NCBI GenBank assembly: GCA_964555585.1
Contig: CAZKSN010000002.1
Coordinates: 69,447 to 133,446 of the forward strand
DNA: 64,000 nt
Direction of reading: 5' to 3'
Origin: CAZKSN01 sp964555585
GTDB taxonomy: Bacteria > Bacillota_I > Bacilli_A > RF39 > UBA660
Shown here: in pieces, positions 18,146-27,449 of the stretch
Layout: every line of letters starts with the position of its first letter
Position numbering within the stretch: position 1 is the stretch's first letter
Made by a program: the position numbers and the translations under genes
The notes under the pieces: generated by a model
Seen by the model: the letters and a program-made list of their open reading frames with translations, nothing else
What the model was told of the DNA's origin: nothing
Database searches by the model: none

Positions 18146-18745
18146 ATGGCAAGATATACAGGACCTGTATATAAAAAATCAAGACGTTTAAATTTTTCTA
18201 TTTTGGAAACTGGTAAGGAAATTGCTAAAAGACCGCAAGCTCCAGGACAACATGGAACTAGCAGAAGAAAATTAAGTGAGTATGGTATTCAATTACAAGA
18301 AAAGCAAAAAGTAAGACTGATGTATGGACTTAATGAAAAGCAGTTTAGAAAAACTTTTGAATCAGCTGGGAAAATGAAAGGTATGCAAGGTTTGAATTTA
18401 CTTATTCTATTGGAAAGCAGACTAGATAATATTGCTTATAGGTTGGGATTTGCTAAAACAAGAAAAGCAGCTAGACAATTGGTAAATCATGGACATATTT
18501 TAGTAAACGGTAAAAGAATTGATATTCCTTCATTTAAAGTAACACCTAATGATGAAATAAGTATTCATCAAAGTTCTATCAATCATCCAGTTATTACAGA
18601 AAATTTAGAAAATACTACTAACAGAGTTGCTTATGTTGAATGGGATAAAAAGAAAAATTCCGGAACTTACTTAAGATATCCTGAACGTGAAGAATTAAAT
18701 CCTGAAATAAACGAAGCATTAATCGTAGAATTCTATAACAGATAA
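18146..18745 (+). CDS. rpsD: 30S ribosomal protein S4
   Basis: 199 residues. Primary 16S rRNA binder of the 30S body. ARYTGPVYKKSRRLNFSILETGKE start, the Firmicutes-type PGQHGTSRRKLSEYGIQLQEKQK, and the S4 RNA-binding domain RLDNIAYRLGFAKTRKAARQLVNHGHILVNG. The usual zinc-binding cysteines of the long form are absent (Cys-free form). Stands alone, as in Bacillus, not in the alpha operon, and is preceded by its leader and AAAGGAGG. Confidence 0.98.
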   Translation: MARYTGPVYKKSRRLNFSILETGKEIAKRPQAPGQHGTSRRKLSEYGIQLQEKQKVRLMYGLNEKQFRKTFESAGKMKGMQGLNLLILLESRLDNIAYRLGFAKTRKAARQLVNHGHILVNGKRIDIPSFKVTPNDEISIHQSSINHPVITENLENTTNRVAYVEWDKKKNSGTYLRYPEREELNPEINEALIVEFYNR

Positions 18746-18750
18746 TATTA

Positions 18751-18776
18751 AATCTCAATTCATTTGAATTGAGATT
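18751..18776 (+). terminator. rpsD terminator
   Basis: Perfect 11-bp stem AATCTCAATTC / GAATTGAGATT with a 4-base loop and trailing Ts. Confidence 0.9.
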
Positions 18777-18825
18777 TTTATTTATATATTTTTTTCATAA
18801 GTGCATAATAAATAATGGTGATTAT

Positions 18826-19578
18826 ATGCCTAATTACAAAACTTCAATTTCATTTGGGCTGGTAAATATTCCTGTTACTTTAAATCCTATAATAAAAGAT
18901 AATGATACCTCTTTCAATATGCTGCATAAAAAATGCGGTGAAAGAGTTAAGTACATTAAATACTGTCCTCATTGTAAAAAAGAAGTAAAAGTTAAAGATT
19001 TGATTAAAGGTTATGAATATTCTGAGGATAACTATGTCACTTTTAATGATGAGGATTTTGAAAAATTAAAAAGTAATCAGGATAAAACCATTGAAATTAT
19101 TTCCTTTGTAAACTTAAAAGAAATAGATCCCATTTATTTTGAAAAAAGCTTTTATTTAAAAGCTCAGGATAAAAATAAAGCTTTCAGTTTATTTAAACAG
19201 GCTTTAAAAAAAGAAGGAAAGGTTGCAATTGCAAAGACAGTTCTTGGTAATAAATCATATTACACAATATTAAGATTTGGACAAGGAAACATTATTATGA
19301 GTACTCTTTTCTATGAAGAGGAAATAAATTTAAGTGATGAAGCAACAGAAGAAAAATTTTCTCTAAAAGAAATGGATTTGGCTATAAAATTAATTGACAG
19401 CATGTCAGGCAAATTTAAACCAGAAACTTATCATGATGATTATCAAGATAAAATAAAAAAAGCCATAGATAATAAAATTAATGGAAAGAATATAACTAAA
19501 ACTAGAGAAAAAAAGAAAAAATCTATAGCTAATCTTATGGATGCTTTAGAAAAAAGTTTAAATAATAAAGATAAATAA
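18826..19578 (+). CDS. ku: Non-homologous end-joining protein Ku
   Basis: 250 residues, near the short end for bacterial Ku homodimers. It binds DNA double-strand ends and recruits the ligase. Typical start MPNYKTSISFGLVNIPVTL, then the CGERVKYIKYCPHCKKEV Cys cluster, the bridge region KAFSLFKQALKKEGKVAIAKTVLG, and LLFYEEE-like strands (TLFYEEEINL), ending in a Lys-rich tail. The start at 18826 (GGTGAT upstream) is preferred over an upstream in-frame codon inside the rpsD terminator. Stop overlaps the ligase ATG (TAATG). Confidence 0.96.
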   Translation: MPNYKTSISFGLVNIPVTLNPIIKDNDTSFNMLHKKCGERVKYIKYCPHCKKEVKVKDLIKGYEYSEDNYVTFNDEDFEKLKSNQDKTIEIISFVNLKEIDPIYFEKSFYLKAQDKNKAFSLFKQALKKEGKVAIAKTVLGNKSYYTILRFGQGNIIMSTLFYEEEINLSDEATEEKFSLKEMDLAIKLIDSMSGKFKPETYHDDYQDKIKKAIDNKINGKNITKTREKKKKSIANLMDALEKSLNNKDK

Positions 19579-20477
19579 TGAATCTGTATGATGATAAAAA
19601 ATTATTACCTATGCTTTTACATGAAATCAATAAACCATTTAATGATGATAATTTTATTTTTGAACTAAAATATGATGGTACAAGAACGTTAATATTTGTA
19701 GAACCGAATAAAATTCTAATAAAAAACAGAAATGGTTCAATTTTAAATGATACATTTCCAGAATTGAAGAATATTAAAAATATAGTAAAAAACAAAGTAA
19801 TATTTGATGGTGAAATTATTATTTTAAATGATGGAAAACCTTCTTTTGAAAAATTACAAGAAAGATTGTTATTAAAAAATTTGAAAAGAATTAAATATTT
19901 AATGATGGAATATCCTGCAGTTTTCATTTGCTTTGATGTATTGTATGATAAAAAAGATTTAACAAACTTAAATTTAATAGACAGAAAAAAATATCTGGAA
20001 AAATATGAAAATACTGAATTCTTTGTAAAATCAAAATATTACTTTAAAAATGGTATTAAACTTTTCAATGCAACAAAGAAGCTGAATCTGGAAGGAATAG
20101 TAGCAAAGGAAATTCACAGTAAATATTATTTTAACAAAAGAAGTAAAGACTGGATTAAAATAAAAATTTTTAAAGAAGGTGAATATTATATCGGAGGATA
20201 TAAAATAAATAATAATGAAGGCTCTTTAGCCAGTTTAATATTGGGAACTAAGGAAAATGATAAATTCATATATGTTGGAAATGTATCCATTGGCAAAAAT
20301 AGCATGGAATTTAAAAGAATTAAAAAAGTGAAACAGATAGAAGAATGTTTCTTTATTGGATTTAACGAAATAGGATATACTTTCATTGAATCAAATTTAA
20401 AATGTACAATTATGTATATAGAAAAGACTGCCCACAAAAGTTTAAGGCAGCCTATATTCAAAGGTTTAACTTTATAA
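19578..20477 (+). CDS. ligD: ATP-dependent DNA ligase (LigD ligase-domain type)
   Basis: 299 residues, the ligase core only, with no polymerase or phosphoesterase domain. Motif I KYDGTR gives nucleotidyl-accepting Lys31; then KNRNGS, FDGEIIIL, FICFDVLYDK, LEGIVAKE and WIKIKIFK; an OB fold follows (YYIGGYKINNNEGSLASLILG). Operon with Ku: a minimal two-gene NHEJ system. It converges on ftsZ with no intergenic base (stops abut at 20477/20478). Base composition matches its neighbours. Confidence 0.94.
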   Translation: MNLYDDKKLLPMLLHEINKPFNDDNFIFELKYDGTRTLIFVEPNKILIKNRNGSILNDTFPELKNIKNIVKNKVIFDGEIIILNDGKPSFEKLQERLLLKNLKRIKYLMMEYPAVFICFDVLYDKKDLTNLNLIDRKKYLEKYENTEFFVKSKYYFKNGIKLFNATKKLNLEGIVAKEIHSKYYFNKRSKDWIKIKIFKEGEYYIGGYKINNNEGSLASLILGTKENDKFIYVGNVSIGKNSMEFKRIKKVKQIEECFFIGFNEIGYTFIESNLKCTIMYIEKTAHKSLRQPIFKGLTL

Positions 20478-21557
20478 TTAAAAATCTCTGTTTCTTAAAA
20501 ATGGAATATCTAACTCTTCAACATCATCTTCTGCATCATTTTTAGGATTTCTTTCAGAATATGATTGATATAAAGGTTCACTTTCATCTTCAAATCCTGT
20601 TGCAATTATTGTTACTACCACTTCATCAGTAAGTGCTTCATTAATAACTGCACCAAATATAATGTTTACATCTGTATTTGCTGCTGCCCTTACCACTTCA
20701 GCTGCATCTTCTGCTTCAAATAATGTTAAATTATTTCCACCTGTAACATTAATTATACAGTCTGTGGCACCACTTATAGTGGTTTCTAGCAATGGAGATG
20801 TAACTGCCTGTTTAGCGGCTTCAATTGCTCTATTTTCTCCAAATCCAACACCTATTCCAATTAATGCATTCCCTCTGTTTTCCATTATTGCCTTTACATC
20901 AGCAAAATCTAGATTTACCAGACCGGGAACAGATATCAAGTCTGAAATTGACTGAACACCAAGTCTTAATACATTGTCTACTTCTTTAAATGCATCTGTC
21001 ATAGATGTAGATTTATCAATCAAATCTTTTATTCTATCATTTGGAATAACTACAATTGTATCCACATGCTTTTTAAGTTCATCCAATCCCAGTAAAGCAT
21101 GATCCATTCTTTTCCTGCCTTCAAATTTAAAAGGCTTTGTTACAATGGCAACAGTTAAGCAGCCTAAACTTTGAGATATTTCAGCAATTACAGGAGCAGC
21201 ACCTGTTCCGGTTCCACCACCTAAGCCACAAGCAATAAATACCATATCTGAATCTCTTAAGACTTCTTCAATTTCAGCTTTACTTTCAAGTGCAGCCTCT
21301 CTGCCGATCTCAGGATTAGCACCCGCACCCAGACCATCAGTAATATTGATTCCTATTTGTAACTTATTCTCAGCACTTGATGCATTCAATACTTGTAAAT
21401 CTGTATTACATGCAATGAAATCAACTCCTCTTAATCCAGAGTCAATCATTCTATTCACTGCATTACATCCAGCTCCGCCTATACCAATAACTTTTACTTT
21501 TGCTATCTGATCCATTTGTGGTGTATTGGTTCCAAACGATGATTGTTTCATATCCAT
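20478..21557 (-). CDS. ftsZ: Cell division protein FtsZ
   Basis: 359-residue tubulin-like GTPase that builds the Z-ring. Motifs: KVIGIGGAGCNAVNRMI, the tubulin signature GGGTGTGAAPVIAE, the T7 loop NLDFADVKAIM needed for hydrolysis across the interface, and the conserved C-terminal peptide ELDIPFLRNRDF used by FtsA and EzrA. AAGGAG lies 8 bases before ATG 21557. Follows ftsA by 11 bases. Confidence 0.98.
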   Translation of the reverse strand: MDMKQSSFGTNTPQMDQIAKVKVIGIGGAGCNAVNRMIDSGLRGVDFIACNTDLQVLNASSAENKLQIGINITDGLGAGANPEIGREAALESKAEIEEVLRDSDMVFIACGLGGGTGTGAAPVIAEISQSLGCLTVAIVTKPFKFEGRKRMDHALLGLDELKKHVDTIVVIPNDRIKDLIDKSTSMTDAFKEVDNVLRLGVQSISDLISVPGLVNLDFADVKAIMENRGNALIGIGVGFGENRAIEAAKQAVTSPLLETTISGATDCIINVTGGNNLTLFEAEDAAEVVRAAANTDVNIIFGAVINEALTDEVVVTIIATGFEDESEPLYQSYSERNPKNDAEDDVEELDIPFLRNRDF

Positions 21558-21568
21558 ATTATCTCTCC

Positions 21569-22807
21569 TTAATTATCAAAAAAATATCCATATATTTTAC
21601 CTAATAAATTATTTTCATTTATTTTCTTTTTATTTGTAAACATCACATTCTGCTCTTCTTCACTTATAGTTGAAGCAAGCTTACCTCTGAAATTTAATTT
21701 TGAATAATAATATTTCATTAAACCTAAGGCACTACTATATTTATTATTTCTTACTCCCATTTCTTTTATTTCTGGAGTGTGAACACTTTTATTAAAAATT
21801 TCATCCAGTATTATTTGAAAATCATTAACTTCAGTAGTTCCTCCTGTAATAATTATATAACTTATTTCTCTTTTTGTTAAGAGATTTATTTGTTTTTTTG
21901 CAAAATCCAATATTTCTTTTAATCTTGAATATACTACTTCACTTATTTCATACTGATTTATTTTTATTTTTTCTCCATCTTTATTTAAAACTTCTTCTGT
22001 TTCACTGGTACTGGAATTTCTTTTATGTGCATAAGCAAATTTTTCTTTTAAAGATTTAGCTGTATCTCTGTTCATATTATATATGTAAGCAATATCTCTA
22101 TCAATATTTCTTCCACCATAAGGTAAAGTTTCCACAGCTACTAAAGTATTTTTATTGACTATGCCTATTTCAGTTTTTTCACTTCCAATATTTATTACAG
22201 CAACTAATTTATCATTATACTCCTCTTTTTTAAATTCATAATAGTCTGCTAAGGAGTTAAAGGATATATCCACAACATTTATACCAATATTTTCTAGGAG
22301 ATTCAGTATATTATAAACATTCTTTTTCGGAGATATGGAAATTACAGCCTTGGCAAATAGTTTAGTTCCTTCTTTTCCCTTAGGATCACTTATTATTTCA
22401 TTATTATCTATACTAAATTCAATAGGCATAATTGAAATTAATTCCTTATTGCTAGGGACTTTATTATAAACACAGGCTTGTAAAGCTCTCAATATATCAT
22501 CGCCATTTATTATTTTATTCTCTCTCGTAATTGTAGTATATCCTTCACCTACAATGAACTCTGCATTATAGGAAGGTACACACATAATAACTTTGCTAAT
22601 TTTAATTTCCAAAACTTCTTCACATTTTTTAAAAGCTTCTCTTAATGATAATATAGCTTCTTCAGGATTGACAACAATTCCTTTTTTTATCCCTTTGCTC
22701 TTTACTTCGCAGCAACATAAAACATTTAATTTTTCTTTTATAACTTCTCCAACAACTATTTTTACAGTATTGGATCCAACATCTAAGCTAGTTATTATCT
22801 CTTTCAT
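21569..22807 (-). CDS. ftsA: Cell division protein FtsA
   Basis: 412-residue actin-like ATPase that tethers FtsZ to the membrane. Phosphate-1 loop SLDVGSNTVKIVVGE, SHS2 (1C) domain around 80-160, phosphate-2 VAVINIGSEKTEIGIV, adenosine loop YIIITGGTTEV. The C-terminus ends in NLLGKIYGYFFDN, a short amphipathic membrane-targeting helix. Ordered ftsA-ftsZ. Confidence 0.96.
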   Translation of the reverse strand: MKEIITSLDVGSNTVKIVVGEVIKEKLNVLCCCEVKSKGIKKGIVVNPEEAILSLREAFKKCEEVLEIKISKVIMCVPSYNAEFIVGEGYTTITRENKIINGDDILRALQACVYNKVPSNKELISIMPIEFSIDNNEIISDPKGKEGTKLFAKAVISISPKKNVYNILNLLENIGINVVDISFNSLADYYEFKKEEYNDKLVAVINIGSEKTEIGIVNKNTLVAVETLPYGGRNIDRDIAYIYNMNRDTAKSLKEKFAYAHKRNSSTSETEEVLNKDGEKIKINQYEISEVVYSRLKEILDFAKKQINLLTKREISYIIITGGTTEVNDFQIILDEIFNKSVHTPEIKEMGVRNNKYSSALGLMKYYYSKLNFRGKLASTISEEEQNVMFTNKKKINENNLLGKIYGYFFDN

Positions 22808-22837
22808 CTCTTATCTCCTGTTTTATTTTATAAATAT

Positions 22838-22846
22838 ATTATAGCA
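22838..22846 (-). promoter_or_regulatory. Extended -10 promoter for ftsAZ
   Basis: Minus strand TGCTATAAT, about 30 bases before ftsA; -35 is weak (TTTTAA at 17 bp). Confidence 0.5.
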
Positions 22847-22876
22847 AATATTATTTTTATTTAAAAGAACAATAAT

Positions 22877-23257
22877 CTACTTTTTATAAATTGTCTTCCA
22901 TAATCCATGAATATTGCAGTATTCATAAACTTCAAGAGTGTTAAATTCTTCATTAACAGTAAATACAGCTTCAGGTTTATCATTTGAATTCAGTTTAATT
23001 CTTTGAAATTTATTATTATAATTTATATAAATCCATTGAATATAGTGAGCTTCCGTCATAGGATGCTCAATACTTCCAACCTTGACAAGAATATTATTTC
23101 CTTCAGCAGTTACAACCGGAAGATGCTTTTCATTTCCTTCTTCAGTTTGTTTTGGCATTAATTCTTCCATAGGTTCCCCGCAGCAAACCAATTCTCCTCC
23201 ACCTTCAATTATTAATTCAACCAAATTCCCACAAATATTACACTTATAAAATTTCAT
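22877..23257 (-). CDS. dfx: Desulfoferrodoxin / superoxide reductase (2Fe type)
   Basis: 126 residues, complete. It reduces superoxide to peroxide without making oxygen, an anaerobe's defence. N-terminal desulforedoxin iron site Cys6, Cys9, Cys25, Cys26; catalytic Fe site His45 (EKHLPV), His65, His71 (EHPMTEAHYI), Cys114 and His117 (CNIHGLW), with the lid Glu just before His45. Both centres keep all ligands. Lies between ftsAZ and aspS. Confidence 0.96.
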   Translation of the reverse strand: MKFYKCNICGNLVELIIEGGGELVCCGEPMEELMPKQTEEGNEKHLPVVTAEGNNILVKVGSIEHPMTEAHYIQWIYINYNNKFQRIKLNSNDKPEAVFTVNEEFNTLEVYEYCNIHGLWKTIYKK

Positions 23258-23301
23258 ATTTTACCTCCTATAATAAATATAACATATTTTTTATTAAACT
23301 A

Positions 23302-23323
23302 AAACTGTATTAAAATACAGTTT
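23302..23323 (-). terminator. aspS terminator
   Basis: Stem AAACTGTAT / ATACAGTTT with a 4-base loop directly after the aspS stop; the T tract is interrupted. Confidence 0.6.
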
Positions 23324-23324
23324 A

Positions 23325-25070
23325 TCATTCTCTTATTTTTATATGAGTTTCCTTTAATTGCTTATCAGTTACTTCACTTGGAGATCCCATTAGCAAATCA
23401 ATACCATTTGCATTCATTGGGAAAGCAACTATTTCTCTTATATTCTCTTCATCCTTAAGTAACATTAATATTCTATCTATTCCGGGAGCCATTCCTGCAT
23501 GAGGCGGTGCTCCATATTGGAAAGCATTATATAATGAAGAAAATTTAGATATCAGTTCCTCTTCACCCAATCCAACAATTTCAAATGCTTTCTTTAAAAT
23601 ATCAACATTATAATTCCTTACTCCTCCACTGGCAACTTCTACTCCATTGCATACAAAATCATATTGATAAGCAAGTATTTCATCAGGTTTATCATTATTT
23701 AGACTATTTAGTCCTCCCTGAGGCATCGTAAAAGGATTATGAGTAAATTCATACATATTTGTCTCTTCATTAAATTCATACATTGGAAAATCATTAACAA
23801 TACATAATTCAAATTTGTTTTTATCAATTATATCAAGTTTTTCTCCTAGCTTGGTTCTGATTAAACCGGCATACTTATTGACATTTTTAATATCTGCAAG
23901 AATGAAAATCACATCATTAAATTCTATATTAAATTTATGCTTTAATTCTCTTCTGATTTCATCATCAAAATATTTATCTAAACTGCCTTTAAATGATAAG
24001 TCCTCCTGTACCTTTAAAATAGAAATTCCTTTCATTCCAATATTTTTTGCATATTCCTCTATCTCACTAAACCAGGAATTAGGCTTATCTGCTATGTTTT
24101 TTACTAATATTGTTCTTATTATATTATTTTTAAACGGTTCAAAAGAACACTTGCTTAATAATTCACTGGTATCAATTATTTCTAAAGGATTTCTTAAATC
24201 CGGTTTATCCGAACCATATTTAAGCATGGATTCTTTATATGAAATTCTTTTGAATGGAGTTTCACTAACTTCTTTATTTCCAAATTTTCTAAATATGTCA
24301 TAGAATACTTTTTCTCCAACTTCAAAAACATCTTCTTCAGTTGCAAATGACATTTCAAAATCCAATTGATAAAACTCTCCATATAACCTGTCACTTCTTG
24401 GATCTTCATCTCTAAAGCAAGGAGCAATCTGAAAATATCTGTTGAAACCGCTTACCATAAGTAACTGTTTGAATATTTGAGGTGCTTGAGGTAAGGCATA
24501 AAATTTACCTCTATGTTTTCTTGAAGGAATAACAAAGTCCCTTGCACCTTCAGGTGAGGAAGCAGTTATTATTGGAGTAGTGATTTCAGTAAAATCCAGG
24601 CTTTTCATTATTTCTCTAATAAAACTAATTACTTCTGTTCTGAATAAAATATTTTCATGTACCTTAGGATTTCTCAAATCAAGAAATCTGTATTTCAATC
24701 TGGTATCTTCTTTTGCTTCCTGTGAATTTTTAACTTCAAATGGAAGTACATTATTACATTTTCCCAATACTTCCAAAGAACCTATCAATATTTCAAATTC
24801 TCCAGTTTTCATAGAAGTGTTTTTCATTTCTTCTGTTCTTTTTCTTACTATTCCTTCACAGGTAACAACAGATTCCCTTGTAATATCTGAATATTTTTCT
24901 ATTTCTTCTGTTACTAATTGAACAGTTCCTGATTCATCTCTCAGAATAATAAATAAAATACTTCCTAAATTTCTTATTGAATCAACCCAGCCAGCTACTT
25001 TTACAGTTTTTTCTGTTGAACTTTCATTTATTAAACCACATAAACTATTTCTATAGATATTTTCTTTCAT
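23325..25070 (-). CDS. aspS: Aspartyl-tRNA synthetase
   Basis: 581 residues, bacterial-type class IIb enzyme: N-terminal OB anticodon-binding domain, catalytic core with motif 2 (FRDEDPRSDRLYGEFYQLDFEMSF), a GAD insertion (about 290-410) and motif 3 (PPHAGMAPGIDRILMLL). hisS, often adjacent in Bacilli, is not here. No T-box is seen in the short leader. Confidence 0.98.
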   Translation of the reverse strand: MKENIYRNSLCGLINESSTEKTVKVAGWVDSIRNLGSILFIILRDESGTVQLVTEEIEKYSDITRESVVTCEGIVRKRTEEMKNTSMKTGEFEILIGSLEVLGKCNNVLPFEVKNSQEAKEDTRLKYRFLDLRNPKVHENILFRTEVISFIREIMKSLDFTEITTPIITASSPEGARDFVIPSRKHRGKFYALPQAPQIFKQLLMVSGFNRYFQIAPCFRDEDPRSDRLYGEFYQLDFEMSFATEEDVFEVGEKVFYDIFRKFGNKEVSETPFKRISYKESMLKYGSDKPDLRNPLEIIDTSELLSKCSFEPFKNNIIRTILVKNIADKPNSWFSEIEEYAKNIGMKGISILKVQEDLSFKGSLDKYFDDEIRRELKHKFNIEFNDVIFILADIKNVNKYAGLIRTKLGEKLDIIDKNKFELCIVNDFPMYEFNEETNMYEFTHNPFTMPQGGLNSLNNDKPDEILAYQYDFVCNGVEVASGGVRNYNVDILKKAFEIVGLGEEELISKFSSLYNAFQYGAPPHAGMAPGIDRILMLLKDEENIREIVAFPMNANGIDLLMGSPSEVTDKQLKETHIKIRE

Positions 25071-25152
25071 AATTCCTCCAAGTCATAAGAAAAATTAGTT
25101 ATTTGTCATGCATAGATTATATGTCATTTAATAAGTATTGTCAATTAAATAA

Positions 25153-25178
25153 AAATGCAAATCATACGATTTGCATTT
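25153..25178. terminator. Hairpin terminator
   Basis: Perfect 11-bp stem AAATGCAAATC / GATTTGCATTT with loop ATAC, downstream of the 16-residue ORF; ends transcripts from the small-peptide locus. Confidence 0.8.
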
Positions 25179-25185
25179 AATTAAC

Positions 25186-25236
25186 TTATTTAATTTTAAA
25201 AAATTTAACTATGCCATCTACAAATTTTTTTATCAT
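25186..25236 (-). CDS. Candidate 16-residue amphipathic peptide
   Basis: Short ORF MIKKFVDGIVKFFKIK with an AAAGGAG site about 10 bases before the ATG and a strong terminator right after. Alternating Ile/Phe/Val and Lys would form a cationic amphipathic helix, as in small toxins or phenol-soluble modulins. No homology can be claimed. It may be translated with the membrane peptide just upstream (25294-25485). Confidence 0.4.
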   Translation of the reverse strand: MIKKFVDGIVKFFKIK

Positions 25237-25293
25237 TAATTTACAGCTCCTTTTTACATTAAGAATAACAAATGTAATATTTCTATGGAATGA

Positions 25294-25485
25294 TTATTTA
25301 TTTTCTTCATTTAATTCAGAATGATTATTTTTTCTCGTAAAATAATATGTAATTATAGACATTGTAATAGCAATAAAAGTTTCCATTTCTATTAATTGTT
25401 TAATAGCTAAATAACAGGTTGTAAAACAAAAAAGTAGAGAAAGTATGCTTTTTAATTCTAATAATTTTAATAATGATTTTTTCAT
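25294..25485 (-). CDS. Small membrane protein, holin-like
   Basis: About 63 residues, two hydrophobic segments (LSLLFCFTTCYLAIKQLI and TFIAITMSIITYYFT) and a charged tail. Start at 25485 is chosen for GAGGTG upstream. Size and layout resemble short phage-borne holin-like proteins common in Firmicutes, but nothing else here is phage-like. Function unknown. Confidence 0.55.
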   Translation of the reverse strand: MKKSLLKLLELKSILSLLFCFTTCYLAIKQLIEMETFIAITMSIITYYFTRKNNHSELNEENK

Positions 25486-25520
25486 ATTAAACACCTCTAG
25501 CATACTATATGAGTAATGTC

Positions 25521-25539
25521 AGTGAATATATAATTCACT
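25521..25539. promoter_or_regulatory. Palindrome, possible operator
   Basis: AGTGAAT, ATATA, ATTCACT: perfect 7-bp inverted repeat upstream of the small membrane protein gene and downstream of the ABC-2 permease gene. Could be an operator or a weak hairpin; no T tract follows. Confidence 0.35.
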
Positions 25540-25616
25540 AATATATAATATTTCTAAATATTAAAAAGAATCATTTAAAATGTATAGAAAACAATAATTT
25601 CCATTTTTGACCAACA

Positions 25617-26492
25617 TTATATATTTTTCATTTTCTTGAATCTTATAATATTTAATATTCCAAACAATATAATGCTTCCTATTATATATAAAATCATAAA
25701 GTTGGCTGTTAATTCAAAATTTCCAATATGTAAACTTACTCCATTCATTTCATAATATTCTTTTAAACCCTGTGTGGCATTTCCAAATACTTCTCTAGAA
25801 GGTGTCTCTAAAAATATTTTTCTTAATAATGAAGCGCCTTGTGAAACCGGAATAAGATTTGAAAATATTTGTATTCCCTTAGGCAATATTCCTACCGGAA
25901 TGTATGCACTTGTTACAAAACCGATAAGAGTTCCTACAATAGTTGCCAATACAGATACAGATTGCTCTGAAGCTAAAAAAGAAACAATAAAGAGAATAAA
26001 TAAAGATGAAGATAAAACACATAATATAATTGTTCCAATAACTTTTAAAAGATTAATAACTGATAATAATTCTCCTCCAGAAACTAATATATATAATTCA
26101 GCAATTACTAACATAGTAACTGATAAGATTGTAGTAATAATTAATGCCGACAATATGTACGATAAAAATATTTTACTTCTACTTACTGGAGCCACTAAAA
26201 AATCATCAAATGTTTTATTTTCCCTATCAGATACGATTCTTCCAAGAGCTCCCATTGCGAGAGTGACAGTAGAAACGGCTATTAATCCAGCCATAACCCA
26301 TGAATTTACCAAAGCTTTTATTCCAGTCACTTTTCCAACTGTTGCTTCTATATTCTGAACCTGTAGATCAGATAAAAACAATACATATAAGCCAATAATT
26401 ATTATTACAGACAAAAAAGAAAAGAACACAGCAGACTTGTTTCTAAAAAACATTAATAAATTTCTCTTAATTAAATTAATTAAAGTTTGCAT
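25617..26492 (-). CDS. ABC-2 type transporter permease
   Basis: 291 residues, six predicted TM helices with a large first extracytoplasmic loop, and the ABC-2 hallmark MAGLIAVSTVTLAMGALGRIVSDRENKTFDDFLVAPVSRSK, where the amphipathic coupling helix sits. Near-C-terminal VGILPKGIQIFSNLIPVSQGASLLR is also typical of drug/polysaccharide exporters. It overlaps the upstream ATPase gene by 13 bases. Substrate unknown. Confidence 0.9.
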   Translation of the reverse strand: MQTLINLIKRNLLMFFRNKSAVFFSFLSVIIIIGLYVLFLSDLQVQNIEATVGKVTGIKALVNSWVMAGLIAVSTVTLAMGALGRIVSDRENKTFDDFLVAPVSRSKIFLSYILSALIITTILSVTMLVIAELYILVSGGELLSVINLLKVIGTIILCVLSSSLFILFIVSFLASEQSVSVLATIVGTLIGFVTSAYIPVGILPKGIQIFSNLIPVSQGASLLRKIFLETPSREVFGNATQGLKEYYEMNGVSLHIGNFELTANFMILYIIGSIILFGILNIIRFKKMKNI

Positions 26493-27415
26493 TCCTCTTC
26501 ACCTCTAATTTCCTTACCCGTTAAATTGATAAATACCTGATCCATATTTCCTTCCAGAACTTCAAAGCTTGAAATATTAGCTTCAATATCCTTTAATATT
26601 TTCAATGCTTCCTTACTTGTTTTAAGAATAACATCTATACTATCAACCTTAAATTTATAATCATATTTATTCTTTTTAAGATATTTAATTAATGCTTCTC
26701 TATCAATTGCTATAATTCTTAAAATACTGTTTGCATACTTCTCCTTCAATTTCATGGGAGTATCATTTACAATTATTCTTCCCTTATCAATTATAGCCAC
26801 TCTATCCGCATTTACTGCTTCCTCCATATAATGAGTAGTTAAAAATATAGTGGTCTTATTTTTTTCCTGTATTGCTTCAATCATTTCCCACACTTTTTTT
26901 CTTGTCTGAGGGTCTAATCCAGTAGTAGGTTCATCTAAAAACAGAATTTTCGGTTCATTGATCAGCGCTCTGGCTATATCTACTCTTCTTTTTTGACCAC
27001 CGGACAGCTTTCCATATTTCCTATCAAGTATATCTTTAATACCCATCATTTCACTTATATAAGCGATTCTCTTACTGAAAATTTCAGCTGTTATATTATA
27101 AAAACTGGATCTGATCTTGATATTTTCATATACAGTTAATAATTTATCAAGATGTGAATTCTGAAAAACCACTCCAATACTATTTCTAATTTTTTCATCT
27201 TCCTTGCCAAGCTTAAATCCATTAATTTCAATATCACCACCATTATTCTTTAATATAGTACATAATATATTGATTGTAGTTGTCTTTCCTGCTCCATTCG
27301 GTCCTAAAAATGCAAAGAAATCTCCTTCTTTAACATTAAGACTAATATCATTAACAGCCAATAAGCTATCATATTTTTTAGTTAAATTTTTAATCTCTAT
27401 AACATTTTTGTTCAT
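26480..27415 (-). CDS. ABC-2 type transporter ATP-binding protein (DrrA-like)
   Basis: 311 residues: Walker A GPNGAGKTT, Q-loop VVFQNSHLDKLLTVYENI, signature LSGGQKRRVDIARAL, Walker B ILFLDEPTTGLDPQTR, H-loop LTTHYMEEA, plus a C-terminal extension ending in the FEVLEGNMDQVFINLTG segment seen in drug-export ATPases. Operon with the permease downstream. Probably an exporter of a drug, lipid or peptide. Confidence 0.93.
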   Translation of the reverse strand: MNKNVIEIKNLTKKYDSLLAVNDISLNVKEGDFFAFLGPNGAGKTTTINILCTILKNNGGDIEINGFKLGKEDEKIRNSIGVVFQNSHLDKLLTVYENIKIRSSFYNITAEIFSKRIAYISEMMGIKDILDRKYGKLSGGQKRRVDIARALINEPKILFLDEPTTGLDPQTRKKVWEMIEAIQEKNKTTIFLTTHYMEEAVNADRVAIIDKGRIIVNDTPMKLKEKYANSILRIIAIDREALIKYLKKNKYDYKFKVDSIDVILKTSKEALKILKDIEANISSFEVLEGNMDQVFINLTGKEIRGEEECKL

Positions 27416-27449
27416 TAATATCCCTCTTTCTTTTATATCTCACTGTTCA

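Noticed and set aside
19578..20477. Phage-type ATP-dependent ligase
   Set aside because: It is translationally coupled to Ku and shows the LigD-type core and OB domain with host-like composition.
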